The position numbers were made by a program, and so were the translations under genes. Of a DNA stretch of 64,000 nt, positions 63,694 through 64,000 are shown in pieces. The stretch is from contig NZ_CP126115.1 in the NCBI RefSeq assembly GCF_030123505.1, forward strand, positions 3,672,001-3,736,000, in the 5' to 3' direction. The DNA is from Neobacillus sp. YX16 (GTDB lineage Bacteria; Bacillota; Bacilli; Bacillales; Cytobacillaceae). How positions within the stretch are numbered: the stretch's first letter is position 1; each line of letters opens with the position of its first letter. The notes beneath the pieces were generated by a model. That model did no database searches and was not told the DNA's origin. It was given only the letters and a program-made list of their open reading frames with translations.

Positions 63694-64000
63694 TTATTTT
63701 GCAAATGGATTAAATTCATTTGTATATAAATCCTCTGCCTTCACTTGGCCTTCTTTTAATTCACCATTTTTCACAAGCCATTTTATCCAAACTTCAAATT
63801 CCGATGATGTTATGACACCACCTTTTTCTGCAATTCCTGAACTCTTCCAATACTTCAAATTATCTGTTGTTTCCTTGCGCCCACGTTTATTGATAATATC
63901 CTCAAAGCGAGAAATCACTTCTTCCCTAGGTACTGTTTGTGCCCAATCTATTGCCTTTGCCACTCCTTCAACCACTTGCTTAACGGTATTCGGATTGTCC
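63694..64000 (-). CDS. Sulfonate-type ABC transporter substrate-binding protein (5' end outside window)
   Basis: Only the last about 100 residues lie in the window; the frame stays open to base 64000 (DNPNTVKQVVEGVAKA and on). The segment ISRFEDIINKRGRKETTDNLKYW and the end VKAEDLYTNEFNPFAK match the C-terminus of SsuA/aliphatic-sulfonate or nitrate/taurine-type binding proteins. It is 56 bp upstream of the LLM monooxygenase gene, so it probably imports that enzyme's substrate. Confidence 0.82.
   Translation of the reverse strand, partial: DNPNTVKQVVEGVAKAIDWAQTVPREEVISRFEDIINKRGRKETTDNLKYWKSSGIAEKGGVITSSEFEVWIKWLVKNGELKEGQVKAEDLYTNEFNPFAK

Overview
The window reads as chromosome from an aerobic, endospore-forming, low-GC member of the Bacillaceae (Bacillus/Neobacillus/Mesobacillus-like). 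The grounds are AGGAGG-type ribosome binding sites, sigma-A promoters, a yfmQ gene that I recognise from Bacillus, orphan Bacillus-type regulators and a candidate sigma-K promoter. No tRNA, rRNA, CRISPR array, insertion sequence or prophage was seen. Most genes lie on the minus strand.

Region 1 (1-16300) is a catabolic locus and the most interesting part. A minus-strand train runs coxG-like, maleate isomerase-like, the three subunits of a molybdenum hydroxylase (FAD, 2Fe-2S, molybdopterin), then a Liv-type ABC importer whose binding protein is cut by the window edge. Upstream is a second operon: small protein, Zn alcohol dehydrogenase, Rieske oxygenase alpha and beta, and a G3E metallochaperone GTPase. 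Upstream of that lies a TetR-led operon (TetR, DsrE-like, isochorismatase-like hydrolase, DUF3891). Two nearly identical 16-bp palindromes sit in front of the TetR gene and in front of the Rieske operon, so one regulator probably controls at least these two operons. I infer import and oxidative breakdown of an aromatic or N-heteroaromatic compound, possibly ending in maleamate/maleate. The substrate is not identifiable from sequence.

Region 2 (16500-25600) holds an SDR, a His/Gln/Trp repeat protein behind a sigma-K-like promoter, and a glycan/small-molecule block: GH95 fucosidase-like, GH35-like, TIM-barrel epimerase-like and PhyH-like dioxygenase, with a divergent AraC regulator. The epimerase-like gene is clearly GC-richer than its neighbours.

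Region 3 (25600-36600) holds cupin/aldo-keto reductase/carboxymuconolactone-decarboxylase-like genes with a divergent TetR, an SDR/MFS pair with a divergent LysR, an orphan histidine kinase, an NAD(P)-binding protein, another LysR, and a frameshifted Bcr/CflA-like exporter.

Region 4 (36600-46400) holds a quinone-oxidoreductase-like gene with an OpuC/EgtU-type fused permease-binding protein and its ATPase. A MarR gene precedes them; identical operators lie inside the spacers of both promoters, and the MarR mRNA is predicted to be leaderless. Then come yfmQ, a HemD-like gene, a deleted remnant of the LysR paralogue, nucleoside hydrolase plus ribokinase, and a DUF2089 three-gene module.

Region 5 (46500-64000) holds a RibD-C-domain protein, acetyltransferases, MarR, a YhgE/Pip membrane protein, an ECF S-component, two ABC exporters, a VOC protein, a new 56-residue membrane ORF, a Zn alcohol dehydrogenase facing a MerR gene with an internal stop, a degenerate CPBP protein, and the start of an organosulfur-type locus (FMN reductase, LLM monooxygenase, binding protein cut by the window end). 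Three related terminator-like hairpin repeats lie at 43071, 56070 and 61644.
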